This document shows, one piece after another, positions 26,353 to 34,833 of a stretch of 64,000 nt of DNA (its first letter is position 1; each line of letters starts with the position of its first letter). Under the pieces are notes generated by a model that was not told the origin of the DNA, searched no databases, and saw only the letters and a list, made by a program, of their open reading frames with translations. A program made the translations under genes and the position numbers. Source of the DNA: Amycolatopsis sp. A133 (GTDB lineage: Bacteria; Actinomycetota; Actinomycetes; Mycobacteriales; Pseudonocardiaceae); assembly GCF_031082405.1 (NCBI RefSeq), contig NZ_JAVHJU010000002.1:152080-216079 (forward strand), given 5' to 3'.

Positions 26353-26766
26353 CTAGCGCAGCGCGAACAGGCCCACCGCGAACAGCACCACCGGTACCAC
26401 GGCGGCAGCGGCGCTGATCAGCCACAGCCCCCCGCGCCACCCCACCGGGGACGCGTCGAGGACCAGCCGCCGGACCAGCGCGGCCTCCACCACCGCCGTC
26501 AGCAGGAAACCCAGGCCGACGCTGAAGATCGCCGTCGCGCCGACGAACAGCAGGCCCGACGTCGAGGCCGCTCCCAGCGGGGCCGCGACCTCCCAGCGCA
26601 CCACGCCCGCGGCCGCCGCCAGCAAGGCCAGCAGCAGCACGAACGCCACGAAGAAGCCGATCCGGGCCGTCATCGGGTGCGGGCCGCGCGCGAAGATCCA
26701 GTAGCCCGCGTCCAGTCCCGCCACGACCAGCGCCAGCACGACGAAACCTGCACGGAACGTCAGCAC
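26353..26766 (-). CDS. Four-helix membrane protein of unknown function
   Basis: A 137-residue protein with four predicted membrane helices (starting FRAGFVVLALVVAGLDAGYW, then IGFFVAFVLLLALLAAAAGV, FVGATAIFSVGLGFLLTAVV and a C-terminal ISAAAAVVPVVLFAVGLFAL). No recognisable family motif. It lies four bases downstream of the hydratase gene stop on the same strand, so it is probably the last gene of the acyl-CoA dehydrogenase operon. Confidence 0.65.
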   Translation of the reverse strand: MLTFRAGFVVLALVVAGLDAGYWIFARGPHPMTARIGFFVAFVLLLALLAAAAGVVRWEVAAPLGAASTSGLLFVGATAIFSVGLGFLLTAVVEAALVRRLVLDASPVGWRGGLWLISAAAAVVPVVLFAVGLFALR

Positions 26767-26770
26767 CCGA

Positions 26771-27541
26771 TCACCCTAGCGGGCGGAACCTCGCTTCCAC
26801 ACTGCCCAGCTCGCCGAAGTCCGCCACCACGTGACCGCCCGCCCGGATCGGGCACGGCGGGGTCGCGGTTCCCGTCGTCACGATGTCGCCCGGGCGCAAC
26901 GCCCGGCCGTGGCGGGGCAGCTCCATCGCCAGCCAGTGCAGCGCCAGCCTCGGGTCGCCCAGGACCAGGCTGCCGCTGCCGCGGGCGAACTCCTCGCCGT
27001 CGGCGTGGAGGACCACCGGCCGGCGGGGCAGGTCCAGGTCACGCCATCCCGGCACCGCGCGCCCCTCGACGAAGCGGCCCGCGCACGCCGCGTCGGCCAG
27101 CAGCTGGGGGCCGCCGACGTGGCGGTGGTCGGTGTAGCGGCTGTCCGGCAGCTCGATCGCCAGGAACATCGTGTCGACCGCGTCGAGCACCGCCGCCAGC
27201 GACGGCGACAACCCCGGGTCGGCCTTCAGCCGGAACGCGAACTCGGGTTCGGCGACACCCATGGTCATCGTGTCCGCCGGTACCGGGGCGCCCTCGACGT
27301 GGTGGAACCGCTCGAACATCGCGCCCGGCAGGGGGCCGGGGACGCTCAGGTACTGCCGGGCGTACACGGTCGTCGCCGCGATCTTCCAGCCGGACACCGG
27401 CCCGGCCAGCTCGGCCAGCGCCGCCTGCGCGGCCATGCCGTCGGCCAGGTCGCCCGGGCGGGCGTCGTCCGGGAGGCCCTCCAGCCGCTTGCCGGTCAGC
27501 CACGCGTCCCAGATCAGCTCCGCCGCCCGCTCTCGGTTCAC
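26771..27541 (-). CDS. 2-keto-4-pentenoate hydratase-like (FAH/MhpD superfamily)
   Basis: A 256-residue enzyme of the fumarylacetoacetase-fold hydratases. Typical elements are AGPVSGWKIAAT, MGVAEPEFAFRLKADPG (metal-binding Glu region), AIELPDSRY and LRPGDIVTTGTATPPCPI. Members hydrate 2-oxopent-4-enoate in aromatic meta-cleavage or decarboxylate related acids. No dioxygenase or aldolase partner is nearby, so the pathway is unclear. The GTG at 27541 overlaps the stop of the upstream F420-type gene (GTGA) and replaces a longer reading that runs into that gene. Confidence 0.82.
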   Translation of the reverse strand: MNRERAAELIWDAWLTGKRLEGLPDDARPGDLADGMAAQAALAELAGPVSGWKIAATTVYARQYLSVPGPLPGAMFERFHHVEGAPVPADTMTMGVAEPEFAFRLKADPGLSPSLAAVLDAVDTMFLAIELPDSRYTDHRHVGGPQLLADAACAGRFVEGRAVPGWRDLDLPRRPVVLHADGEEFARGSGSLVLGDPRLALHWLAMELPRHGRALRPGDIVTTGTATPPCPIRAGGHVVADFGELGSVEARFRPLG

Positions 27542-27984
27542 GCCCGCGATCTTGCCAACCGGAACACCGGGTGTCGATCGGCTTCCGCGGCGAAGGCCTC
27601 CGCGGGGTCGGTCAGCTTCGCGTCGAAGAACGGCGCCGTCACCGGGATCTTGCGGACGTACGCGCGCAGCACCCGGCCGGCCGTGGCGGCGTCGGCCTCC
27701 TCGACCTCCCACGTCTCGCGGCGGCGGCCCCGCCACAGCCGGGCCGTGGCGTCGGCGCGCAGGTTGTGCACCCAGCCGACCCGCCCGTACGGCGACACGA
27801 GCCAGCGGTCGCCGCCGACCTCGATGACGTTGACCGGAGTCGTCCGGTCCACGCCGCTCTTGCGCCCCCGCGTGGTGAGCAGGAACCCGGTGCTGCCCGT
27901 GACCGGGATCCCGCGCTCCAGCATCGCCTTCACGAGGACGTTCGCGGCCTTCCGCGTCACGCCCAGCCGGTACTTGCGCGCCAT
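27538..27984 (-). CDS. Deazaflavin (F420)-dependent nitroreductase family protein
   Basis: A 148-residue split-beta-barrel protein of the DDN / nitroreductase-deazaflavin family. Motifs are FLLTTRGRKSGVDRTTPVNV, RWLVSPYGRVGWVHNLRAD and WEVEEADAA. The family uses coenzyme F420 in actinobacteria to reduce quinones or unsaturated compounds; the substrate here is unknown. The ATG at 27984 overlaps the acyl-CoA dehydrogenase stop (TGATG); a GTG one codon earlier is an alternative. Its stop overlaps the hydratase start. Confidence 0.88.
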   Translation of the reverse strand: MARKYRLGVTRKAANVLVKAMLERGIPVTGSTGFLLTTRGRKSGVDRTTPVNVIEVGGDRWLVSPYGRVGWVHNLRADATARLWRGRRRETWEVEEADAATAGRVLRAYVRKIPVTAPFFDAKLTDPAEAFAAEADRHPVFRLARSRA

Positions 27985-29690
27985 CACGGGTGCATAGCGT
28001 AGACCCCGGAGAGCTCCCGCACCCGCGCCCAGACGTTCTCGAACCGCGCGGCGTCCACCACCGGCTTCCGCAGCGCGGCCAGGGCGATGGCCTGCTGGGC
28101 CTCGGTCGAGCTCGCCTTGCCGTTGAGGTCCACCGCCGCGACGCTGAAGTCCTGCACCAGCACCGCGAAGATCTGGTCGGCGACCTCGTCGTCCAAGCCG
28201 GTGATGCGGGCCTGCTCCAGGATGAGCTGGCCGTACACGATCAGCGTGAACAGCTCGGTGAGCGCGAGCCCGAAGTCGAGGTCGGCCTGCTGCGCCTCGT
28301 CCGGCGCCGCCTCGGTGAGCAGCTTGACCAGGTAGCCGGCCTGCTCGGTGAACAGCGCGACGTTCGGGATGTGCGCGGCTTGCGCGTAGGCGGTCTTCCA
28401 GTCGTGGAAGCGGACCTTCGACAGGCCGCGCGCCGGGCCCTGGCGGAAGAGGAACTCGTCGTCCGCGGCGTCGGTGCGGGTCGGCACCGGCGCGTACTCC
28501 TGCGGCGCGAACAGGTAGTTCGGCATGAACTTCGCGATCAGCGCGAGGTTCACCGCCACCGTGCCTTCGAGCTTCGGCAGGCCGTCGATGTCGTTCTTCG
28601 ACATCGCCAGGTAGGTGTCGGCTTCGAAGCCCTTGGCCGCCACGACGTCGGCGACCAGGCCGATCACCTTCTGCGCCTCGGTGGTCACCTTCATCTTGGT
28701 GATCGGGTTGAACAGCAGGTAGCGCCGGTCTTCGGGGTGCGCGCTGCGGAAGTAGTCGACGGCGCGGTCGGAGAACAGCTTCATGCCGGTCAGCCGCGCG
28801 TAGGCCTCGACGAATTCGCGGCGGACGTGCGGGAAGTCCGTGACGGGCTTGCCGTAGAGGACGCGGTTGTGCGCGTGCGTGATGGCTTCGTACAGCGAGT
28901 GCGTCGCCATGCCGATGCCGCCGAAGCAGAGGTTGAACTTGCCGATGTTGACGGTGTTCAGCGCGGCGCTGAAGGCTTCGGCGCCGACGTGGAGGATGTC
29001 GTCGGCGTGCACCGGGTAGTCCTCGAGCCGGAACTCGGCGACGTACATCTGCGACGGCACGACGTTCTTCACGACGTGGTAGTTCGGGTGCTCGGAGTCG
29101 GCGTAGAAGAAGACGTACTGATCAGGGCCGTCGACGCCGTCGATGCGGCCGAACACCGACACCGTGCGCGCGCAGTTGCCGTTGCCGATGTAGTACTTGG
29201 AGCCGGTGGCGCGGTAGCCGTCGCCGTCCTTCGTGAGCACCATGTCGGACGAGTAGATGTCGGCGCCGTGGTCCTTTTCGGACAGTCCGAAGGCGCCGAC
29301 TCCCCCGGCGTCCAGCGCGTCGGCCGCGCGCTTGCGGGCGGCGGCGTTGCCGCTCTGCCACACCGGGCCGAGGCCGAGGATGGTGACCTGCCAGGGGTAC
29401 CAGTAGTTCAGGCCGTAGAACCCGAGGATCTCCGACAGCGCCGCGACGCGGCTGGTGTCCCAGCGCTTGTCCGGGTGGCCCTCGGCGTTCGCGGCCGGGG
29501 TCAGGAAGGTCGAGAACAGGCCTTCCTTGCCCGCGAACTCGATGAAGTCCGCGTAGAAGGTGCGGTTGTGGTAGTCCTCGGTCAGCTTCGCCTTGCCGCG
29601 CTGCTCGAACCAGTCGATGGTGGCGCGCAGCAGGCGCCGCGTCTCGGCGTCGAAGTGCGCCGGGTCGTACTCGCGCGGGTTCAGCAGCAT
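27984..29690 (-). CDS. Acyl-CoA dehydrogenase family protein
   Basis: A 568-residue FAD enzyme, longer than the usual 380, matching the large FadE-type actinobacterial acyl-CoA dehydrogenases. It has the flavin-contacting region FGLSEKDHGADIYSSDMVL, SKYYIGNGNCARTVSVFGRI and a C-terminal helical domain with RVLYGKPVTDFPHVRREFVE. Substrate chain length cannot be told. The start at 29690 (MLLNPREYD) follows AGGAGGACCC. First gene of a leftward operon with the F420 enzyme, hydratase and membrane protein. A perfect palindrome lies 17 bp upstream. Confidence 0.9.
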   Translation of the reverse strand: MLLNPREYDPAHFDAETRRLLRATIDWFEQRGKAKLTEDYHNRTFYADFIEFAGKEGLFSTFLTPAANAEGHPDKRWDTSRVAALSEILGFYGLNYWYPWQVTILGLGPVWQSGNAAARKRAADALDAGGVGAFGLSEKDHGADIYSSDMVLTKDGDGYRATGSKYYIGNGNCARTVSVFGRIDGVDGPDQYVFFYADSEHPNYHVVKNVVPSQMYVAEFRLEDYPVHADDILHVGAEAFSAALNTVNIGKFNLCFGGIGMATHSLYEAITHAHNRVLYGKPVTDFPHVRREFVEAYARLTGMKLFSDRAVDYFRSAHPEDRRYLLFNPITKMKVTTEAQKVIGLVADVVAAKGFEADTYLAMSKNDIDGLPKLEGTVAVNLALIAKFMPNYLFAPQEYAPVPTRTDAADDEFLFRQGPARGLSKVRFHDWKTAYAQAAHIPNVALFTEQAGYLVKLLTEAAPDEAQQADLDFGLALTELFTLIVYGQLILEQARITGLDDEVADQIFAVLVQDFSVAAVDLNGKASSTEAQQAIALAALRKPVVDAARFENVWARVRELSGVYAMHP

Positions 29691-29706
29691 GGTGGGTCCT
29701 CCTCGA

Positions 29707-29720
29707 TTACCGACCGGTAA
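29707..29720. promoter_or_regulatory. Perfect TTACCG-AC-CGGTAA palindrome upstream of the acyl-CoA dehydrogenase
   Basis: TTACCGACCGGTAA has perfect 6-bp arms, 17 bp before the acyl-CoA dehydrogenase start. It is a typical TetR-type operator. Related sequences occur before ccrA (1249) and paaZ (12296). Confidence 0.6.
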
Positions 29721-29778
29721 CTTAGCAAGGCGCCGCGGGTGCGGGCAATCTCACTGGGAGTACGTCACCCTCTCCCGC

Positions 29779-29926
29779 TATACTGATCTTGCGGGCCGCT
29801 CAGTTCTGCCTCGGCCCGCTGCTGTTGTCGACTACCACGCGCCGCGGCCGTTGACGGTCTGCGCCGGGCAGGACAACCCTTCTCAGGTTATGGAGACCAG
29901 GGCGCTTCCACGCCCGCACGCACCCT
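29779..29926 (+). promoter_or_regulatory. Promoter and long structured leader of the DEAD-box helicase gene
   Basis: TATACT (29779-29784) is a strong -10; the -35 is weak. The predicted transcript begins near 29791 and has a leader of about 135 bases before the ATG at 29927. It opens with GCGGGCCG (29791-29798) pairing with CGGCCCGC (29812-29819). DEAD-box and cold-shock genes often have regulatory leaders, so temperature or helicase autoregulation is plausible; I do not recognise a named RNA family. Confidence 0.5.
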
Positions 29927-31417
29927 ATGAGCACTTTTTCCGAACTCGGCCTGCCCACTCCCCTCGTGGCCGCGCTGGCCACCCAGGGCGTCACCGAGCC
30001 CTTCCCGATCCAGGCGGCGACCCTGCCGCACACCCTCGCCGGACGCGACGTGCTGGGGCGCGGCCGCACCGGCTCCGGCAAGACGTACGGCTTCGTGCTG
30101 CCCTTGCTGGCCCGCCTCGCCGCGGGCCCGACGCGGCGCAAGCCCGGCCGTCCCCGCGCGCTGATCCTCGCGCCGACGCGCGAGCTCGCGACGCAGATCG
30201 AGGCGTCGATCCTGCCGCTGGCGAAGCCGCTGGGCCTGAAGACGACGACCATCTTCGGCGGCGTCAGCGCGAACCCGCAGATCACCCGGCTGCGTGACGG
30301 CGTCGACATCGTCGTCGCCTGCCCCGGCCGGCTCGCCGACCACATGCGCTCCGGGCACGTGAAGCTCGACGCCATCGAGATCACCGTGCTGGACGAGGCC
30401 GACCACATGGCCGACCTGGGCTTCCTGCCCGAGGTCCGGCGGATCATGGACGCCACGCCGTCGCGCGGGCAGCGGATGCTCTTCTCCGCGACCCTGGACA
30501 ACGGCGTCGACGTGCTGGTCAAGCGCTTCATGACCGACCCGATCACGCACAGCGTCGACTCGGCGCAGTCGCCGGTGTCGACGATGGAGCACCACGTCCT
30601 GCACCTCGAGGAGACCCACCGGCTGCCGGTGCTGGTCGACCTGACCGCGGCGCCGGGCCGCACGCTGGTGTTCACGCGGACCAAGAGCCGCGCGAAGGCG
30701 CTGACCCGGAAGCTGGTGGCGTCGGGCGTCCCGGCCGTCGAGCTGCACGGCAACCTGGGCCAGAACGCGCGGACGCGCAACCTCGAGGCGTTCTCGTCGG
30801 GCGCGGCGAAGACGCTGGTGGCCACGGACATCGCGGCCCGCGGCATCCACGTCGACGACGTCCGGCTGGTCATCCACGCCGACCCGCCGGTCGAGCACAA
30901 GGCGTACCTGCACCGCTCGGGCCGCACCGCGCGCGCCGGGGCGTCCGGCACGGTGGTGACGCTGATGACCGACGCACAGGTCCGCGACGTCCGCGACCTG
31001 ACCCGCAAGGCGGGCATCAAGCCGACGACCACCCAGCTCGGCCCGGGTCACCCGCTGCTGGCGGAGCTGGCCCCGGGCGAGCGGACGTTCTCGAAGGCCC
31101 CGGCGGTGGACAACCGGCCGAAGAAGGTCACCGCCACGGGCGCGGCGCCCGGTGGCGGCCGCGGTCGTCGGGGTGGCCCGGCCGCGCCGAAGGACAACCG
31201 GGGCGGTCAGCGTTCGCGGGTCGCCGGGCAGGAGCGTTCGGCCGGGTCCGGTTCGCGCCGCTCGGACGGCGCAGCCGCCTCGGGCGGTCCCCGCCGGTCG
31301 GGCACCACGGGCAAGCCGAGCGGCACCGGCGCCCCGGCCGCGGGCAACCGCCGTTCGAGCGGCGGAGCTGCGGCCTTCTCGTCCGGAACCCGGGCCGGCG
31401 GCCGCCGCCCGCGCTGA
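29927..31417 (+). CDS. DEAD-box ATP-dependent RNA helicase
   Basis: A 496-residue RNA helicase, probably for ribosome assembly or cold adaptation. Motifs in order: Q-motif region (FPIQAATLPHTLAGRDVLGR), Walker A GRTGSGKT, PTRELA, DEAD in VLDEADHMADLGF, SAT (SATLDN), and the domain-2 motifs ATDIAARGIHVDDV and HRSGRTARAG. The C-terminal ~110 residues are a basic Gly/Arg/Ser-rich disordered tail for RNA binding. No clear ribosome-binding site precedes the ATG; the long leader may set translation. Confidence 0.96.
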   Translation: MSTFSELGLPTPLVAALATQGVTEPFPIQAATLPHTLAGRDVLGRGRTGSGKTYGFVLPLLARLAAGPTRRKPGRPRALILAPTRELATQIEASILPLAKPLGLKTTTIFGGVSANPQITRLRDGVDIVVACPGRLADHMRSGHVKLDAIEITVLDEADHMADLGFLPEVRRIMDATPSRGQRMLFSATLDNGVDVLVKRFMTDPITHSVDSAQSPVSTMEHHVLHLEETHRLPVLVDLTAAPGRTLVFTRTKSRAKALTRKLVASGVPAVELHGNLGQNARTRNLEAFSSGAAKTLVATDIAARGIHVDDVRLVIHADPPVEHKAYLHRSGRTARAGASGTVVTLMTDAQVRDVRDLTRKAGIKPTTTQLGPGHPLLAELAPGERTFSKAPAVDNRPKKVTATGAAPGGGRGRRGGPAAPKDNRGGQRSRVAGQERSAGSGSRRSDGAAASGGPRRSGTTGKPSGTGAPAAGNRRSSGGAAAFSSGTRAGGRRPR

Positions 31418-31437
31418 GCGGTCTGCCACGGCTTGTC

Positions 31438-31477
31438 GTGAGTGGTAAGGAGGGTTAGAACCCTCCTTACCACTCAC
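31438..31477. terminator. Bidirectional hairpin terminator, copy 2 of a covarying pair
   Basis: A perfect 40-bp inverted repeat with the same outer arms as the copy at 14721 (GTGAGTGGTAA ... TTACCACTCAC) and inner arms GGAGGGTT / AACCCTCC. The changed inner pairs remain complementary. It again lies between convergent genes, the helicase and the ABC permease. Confidence 0.78.
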
Positions 31478-31498
31478 GACCCCGGGCCGGAGGGGTTT

Positions 31499-32383
31499 CT
31501 ACAGCGATGACGTGAGCCCGCGGGCCCGCAGCACCGCGCGCTCCAGCGGGCGGAACACGATCAGCTCGATCCCCACGCCGACCAGCAGGATCAGGAAGAT
31601 CGCCGCGATCACCGTCTCCATGCTGTTGAACGACGAACCCTGGTTCAGGTACGCGCCGAGGCCGATGCCCAGCTGCGGGGACAGCGCGATCAGCTCGGCC
31701 GCCATCAGCGAACGCCAGGAAAACGCCCAGCCCTGCTTGAGCCCGGCGAGGAAGCCGGGCAGCGCCGCGGGCAGCAGGATGTGGCGGGCCGACGACAGCC
31801 GGTTGGCGCCCATCACCTGGCCGACGCGCGGGAGGATCGGCGGGATCTGGTCGATACCGGACACCAGGCCGTTCGCGATCGACGGCACCGAGCCGAGCAG
31901 CACCACGAAGTAGATGGCCGCGTCGTTGATCCCGAACCACAGGATCGCCGCCGGCACCCAGGCCACCGACGGGAGACTCTGCAACCCCGTCAGCAACGGC
32001 CCGATCGCCGCCCGCACCACGCGGACCTTCGCCACCACCAAGCCGAGCGGCGTGCCGATGAGCACGCCGGCCAGGAACCCGAGCGCGGCGCGGTGCACCG
32101 ACGTCCAGACGAACCCGAACACCTGGCCGTCGACGACGATGCCCCGGAATTCGTTCCACACCGCCAGCGGCGCGGGCAGCTGCGCCTCGGGCCAGAACGC
32201 GGCCGCCCACAGGATCTGCCAGACGACGACCAGCACGACGAGCGCGCCCACCGGGGGCAGGAACCCCCAGGCGAACCGCTTCCAGAAACCCGGGCGCCGT
32301 TCCCCGACCGGGGCGTCGAGCGAATCCAGTCCGGCGCCGACCGCGTCGAGGTCGGCCTCCGCGGACCGGTCAAGCTGCGGCAT
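31499..32383 (-). CDS. ABC transporter permease (nitrate/sulfonate/taurine type)
   Basis: A 294-residue BPD-type permease with about six membrane helices. The first is GALVVLVVVWQILWAAAFW, and the ATPase-coupling EAA loop is around LPAALPGFLAGLKQGWAFSW. It matches SsuC/TauC-like permeases. It is the last gene of a leftward three-gene operon and overlaps the ATPase gene by 14 bp. The charged N-terminus (SAEADLDAVGAGLDSLD) is cytosolic. Confidence 0.92.
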   Translation of the reverse strand: MPQLDRSAEADLDAVGAGLDSLDAPVGERRPGFWKRFAWGFLPPVGALVVLVVVWQILWAAAFWPEAQLPAPLAVWNEFRGIVVDGQVFGFVWTSVHRAALGFLAGVLIGTPLGLVVAKVRVVRAAIGPLLTGLQSLPSVAWVPAAILWFGINDAAIYFVVLLGSVPSIANGLVSGIDQIPPILPRVGQVMGANRLSSARHILLPAALPGFLAGLKQGWAFSWRSLMAAELIALSPQLGIGLGAYLNQGSSFNSMETVIAAIFLILLVGVGIELIVFRPLERAVLRARGLTSSL

Positions 32384-33161
32384 GGGTGCTGATCACCTCA
32401 CGCAGGTGCCCGGTGATTTCCTCGGTCAGCTCCGTGGCGTCGGCCAGCGGCACGTCCGTCCACTCCCGCACGACCCGGCCGGGCCGCGACGACAGCAGCA
32501 CCACGCGCTGGCCGAGCCGGACCGCCTCGCGCACGTCGTGCGTCACGAACAGCACGGACGTGCCCGTGCTGCGGTAGACGCGCAGCAGCTCGCCCTGCAG
32601 GACGTCGCGGGTGATGGCGTCGAGCGCGGCGAACGGCTCGTCCATCAGCAGGAGCGACTGTTCCGGGTCACCGCCGACGCGCAGCGTCGCGGCCAGGGCG
32701 CGGGCCAGCGCGACGCGCTGCCGCATCCCGCCGGAAAGCTCGTGCGGCCGCTTGCCGCCCGCGCCGTTCAGCCGCACCAGGTCCAGCAGCTCGGCGGCCT
32801 TTTCGCGGCGCTCGGCCCGGCCGAACCCGGCCAGCCGCAGCGGCAGCTCGACGTTGCGGGCCGCGGTCAGCCACGGCATCAGCGCGGCTTCCTGGAACAT
32901 CACCGCGGGCCGGGACGTGTTCAGCGTGATCTCGCCCGCCGACGGCGCGTCCAGCCCGGCGACCAGGTTCAGCAGCGTGCTCTTGCCGCAGCCGGAGGCA
33001 CCGAGCAGGCAGACGAACTCGCCGGGCGCGACCGTCAGGTCCACGCCGTCGAGCGCGACGACCGCGCGGCCGGCGGTCCCGAACGTCTTGCGCACGCCGT
33101 CGAGACGCACCGCGGTCGCGCCGGTGAAATTCGACCGGCCGGTCGGGAGGGTGGTGGTCAT
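32370..33161 (-). CDS. ABC transporter ATP-binding protein (nitrate/sulfonate/taurine type)
   Basis: A 263-residue ATPase energising import. Walker A is LGASGCGKSTLLNL, the Q-loop is MFQEAALMPW, the signature is ELSGGMRQRVALARALAA, Walker B is LLLMDEPFAALD, and the switch His is in VLFVTHDVREAV. It belongs to the SsuB/TauB/NrtD group. The second gene of the operon, starting 19 bp after the binding-protein stop and overlapping the permease gene. Confidence 0.95.
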   Translation of the reverse strand: MTTTLPTGRSNFTGATAVRLDGVRKTFGTAGRAVVALDGVDLTVAPGEFVCLLGASGCGKSTLLNLVAGLDAPSAGEITLNTSRPAVMFQEAALMPWLTAARNVELPLRLAGFGRAERREKAAELLDLVRLNGAGGKRPHELSGGMRQRVALARALAATLRVGGDPEQSLLLMDEPFAALDAITRDVLQGELLRVYRSTGTSVLFVTHDVREAVRLGQRVVLLSSRPGRVVREWTDVPLADATELTEEITGHLREVISTHAAA

Positions 33162-33180
33162 CGGTGGCTGCCTCTCCGGA

Positions 33181-34233
33181 TCACTTGGTCAGTTCGGGAG
33201 CTACGACGGCGGGCAGGTTCTGCGCCTTCAGCACCGCGTTCAGCGGCCCGAAGTCGGCGAAGCCCTTCAGCGCCACCGCCGACTTCACCACGCCGGCCGT
33301 CACCGAGTCCTGCGCGAGCTGCGGGAATTCGGTGGCGATGGGGTCGGTGGTCAGCTCGATGCCGGAGAACGCGCGGTCCAGGACCGCTGCACTCAGGGTA
33401 CTGCCGGCCAGCTCCTTGAGGGCGCCGTTGACCACGGTCTTCGCGTCCGCCGGGTTGGCCTTCGCCCAGTCGATCGCGGCGAGCTCGCCCTTGAGGAGCG
33501 CGCGGACGGTGTCCGGGTGCTGCTGCAGGAACTCGCTGCGCACGATGACGACGGTGGACGGGAAACGCCCGCCCGGCCACAGCGTCTTCTCGTCGACCAG
33601 GACCTTCGCGCCGGCGTCGAGGACCAGCCGCGACGCCCACGGCTCGGGCAGCCAGCCGCCGTCGACCTCGCCCTTCTTGAAGGCGTCGAGCGTCTTCGGG
33701 TTGTCGAGGTTGGTGATCTTGACCTGGTCGGTCAGCTGCTTGCCGGCCAGGAACTTCTTGAGCGCGACGTCCTGGGTGTTGGCCAGCTGCGGCGTGGCGA
33801 TGTTCTTGCCCTTGAGCTGCTCGACGCTCGTGATGTCCGGTTTGACGACCAGCTGCGCGCCGCCCGAGACGGCGCCGGAGACCAGCTGGATGGCGCCCTT
33901 GGACTTGGTGAAGGCGTTGATCGCCGGCCCGGAACCGATGAACGCGACGTCGAGGGAGCCGCCGAGCAGGGCGTTGACCTCTTCGGGGCCGGCGTTGAAG
34001 GTCTGGGTGGTGAGCTTGGCCGAGCCGAGCTCGTTCTTGAAGAAGTCCTTCTTGACGCCGATCAGGGCGGGCGCGTGGGTGACGTTCGGGAAGAACCCGA
34101 CCCGGACCTCACCGGCGGCGCCCTGGTCGGCGGCCGGTGCGGTGGTGCTGTCCGCGCGCGAACAGCCCGCGAGCACGCCCACGACGGTCAGAGCGGCCAG
34201 CGCCGAGGCCAGGGTTCTCCGGGAGGTGCGCAC
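33181..34233 (-). CDS. ABC transporter substrate-binding lipoprotein (SsuA/TauA/NrtA type)
   Basis: A 350-residue extracytoplasmic lipoprotein. The signal (VRTSRRTLASALAALTVVGV) ends in the lipobox LAGC. The mature part has the NMT1/SsuA-like pattern VRVGFFPNVTHAPALIGVKK, PEEVNALLGGSLDVAFIGSG and KGEVDGGWLPEPWASRLV. Alkanesulfonate, taurine or nitrate are possible ligands; sequence alone does not decide. The GTG at 34233 is chosen because the basic n-region follows at once and AAAGG lies upstream. First gene of the operon. No desulfonation or nitrate genes nearby. Confidence 0.92.
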   Translation of the reverse strand: MRTSRRTLASALAALTVVGVLAGCSRADSTTAPAADQGAAGEVRVGFFPNVTHAPALIGVKKDFFKNELGSAKLTTQTFNAGPEEVNALLGGSLDVAFIGSGPAINAFTKSKGAIQLVSGAVSGGAQLVVKPDITSVEQLKGKNIATPQLANTQDVALKKFLAGKQLTDQVKITNLDNPKTLDAFKKGEVDGGWLPEPWASRLVLDAGAKVLVDEKTLWPGGRFPSTVVIVRSEFLQQHPDTVRALLKGELAAIDWAKANPADAKTVVNGALKELAGSTLSAAVLDRAFSGIELTTDPIATEFPQLAQDSVTAGVVKSAVALKGFADFGPLNAVLKAQNLPAVVAPELTK

Positions 34234-34439
34234 GTCAGCATCGCCTTTCGTCGGTGTCGGGGCGAGGTTCGCACGGTCACCCACTCAGGCGCATAGCCAT
34301 CCGCATCCCGGGACATCCGGTGAGATTTCTTGACATCGGCGGCCCCGGCCCCTACGGCCACCGGAGAAAGTCACCGGCGCGGGCAACCGCCCGCGTCACC
34401 CGGACGTGGTAAAGGTGACCACGGATTCGGGAGGAAGTC

Positions 34440-34823
34440 ATGACGAGCACCGCACCTCGACGGGGCGTCGGCGTCCGCGTGGCGCTGGTGGTGTTGTTCA
34501 TCGGGCTGGGCCAGGCGTCGTTCGAGTGGCTCAGGTCGTTGGGGATGGACCCGCTGACGAGCGCGGTCGTCTGGGCGATCCCGGTGACCACGGGTGCGGC
34601 GGTGACGCTGGTGCTGTGGGTGGCATCGGACCGGGCGTTCCTGCTGCGCAACTGGCTGCCGGTGGCGATGTCGATCCCGGTGTACCTGGGCGGGGCGTTC
34701 GGCCTGGCCACCGGGACGGCGAGTTTGGTGGCGTCGATCGTCAGCGGGGTCGGGCTGGGGGTGGCCGCCGTGGTGGTGGCCGGGTTGCTCCGCTCGCGGC
34801 GGCAGGTCGAAGCGGGCCGGTAG
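34440..34823 (+). CDS. Four-helix membrane protein of unknown function
   Basis: A 127-residue integral membrane protein with four hydrophobic segments (VRVALVVLFIGLGQASFEWL, AIPVTTGAAVTLVLWVA, MSIPVYLGGAFGLATGTASL and VGLGVAAVVVAGLL) and a short basic tail. No family motif recognised. The start has a good ribosome-binding site (GGGAGGAAGTC). Monocistronic and divergent from the ABC operon. Confidence 0.68.
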   Translation: MTSTAPRRGVGVRVALVVLFIGLGQASFEWLRSLGMDPLTSAVVWAIPVTTGAAVTLVLWVASDRAFLLRNWLPVAMSIPVYLGGAFGLATGTASLVASIVSGVGLGVAAVVVAGLLRSRRQVEAGR

Positions 34824-34833
34824 GGGTTGCTGG

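Noticed and set aside
34234..34439. A riboswitch before the ABC transporter operon
   Set aside because: The region is short and shows no fold that I recognise, such as SAM or molybdenum cofactor elements.
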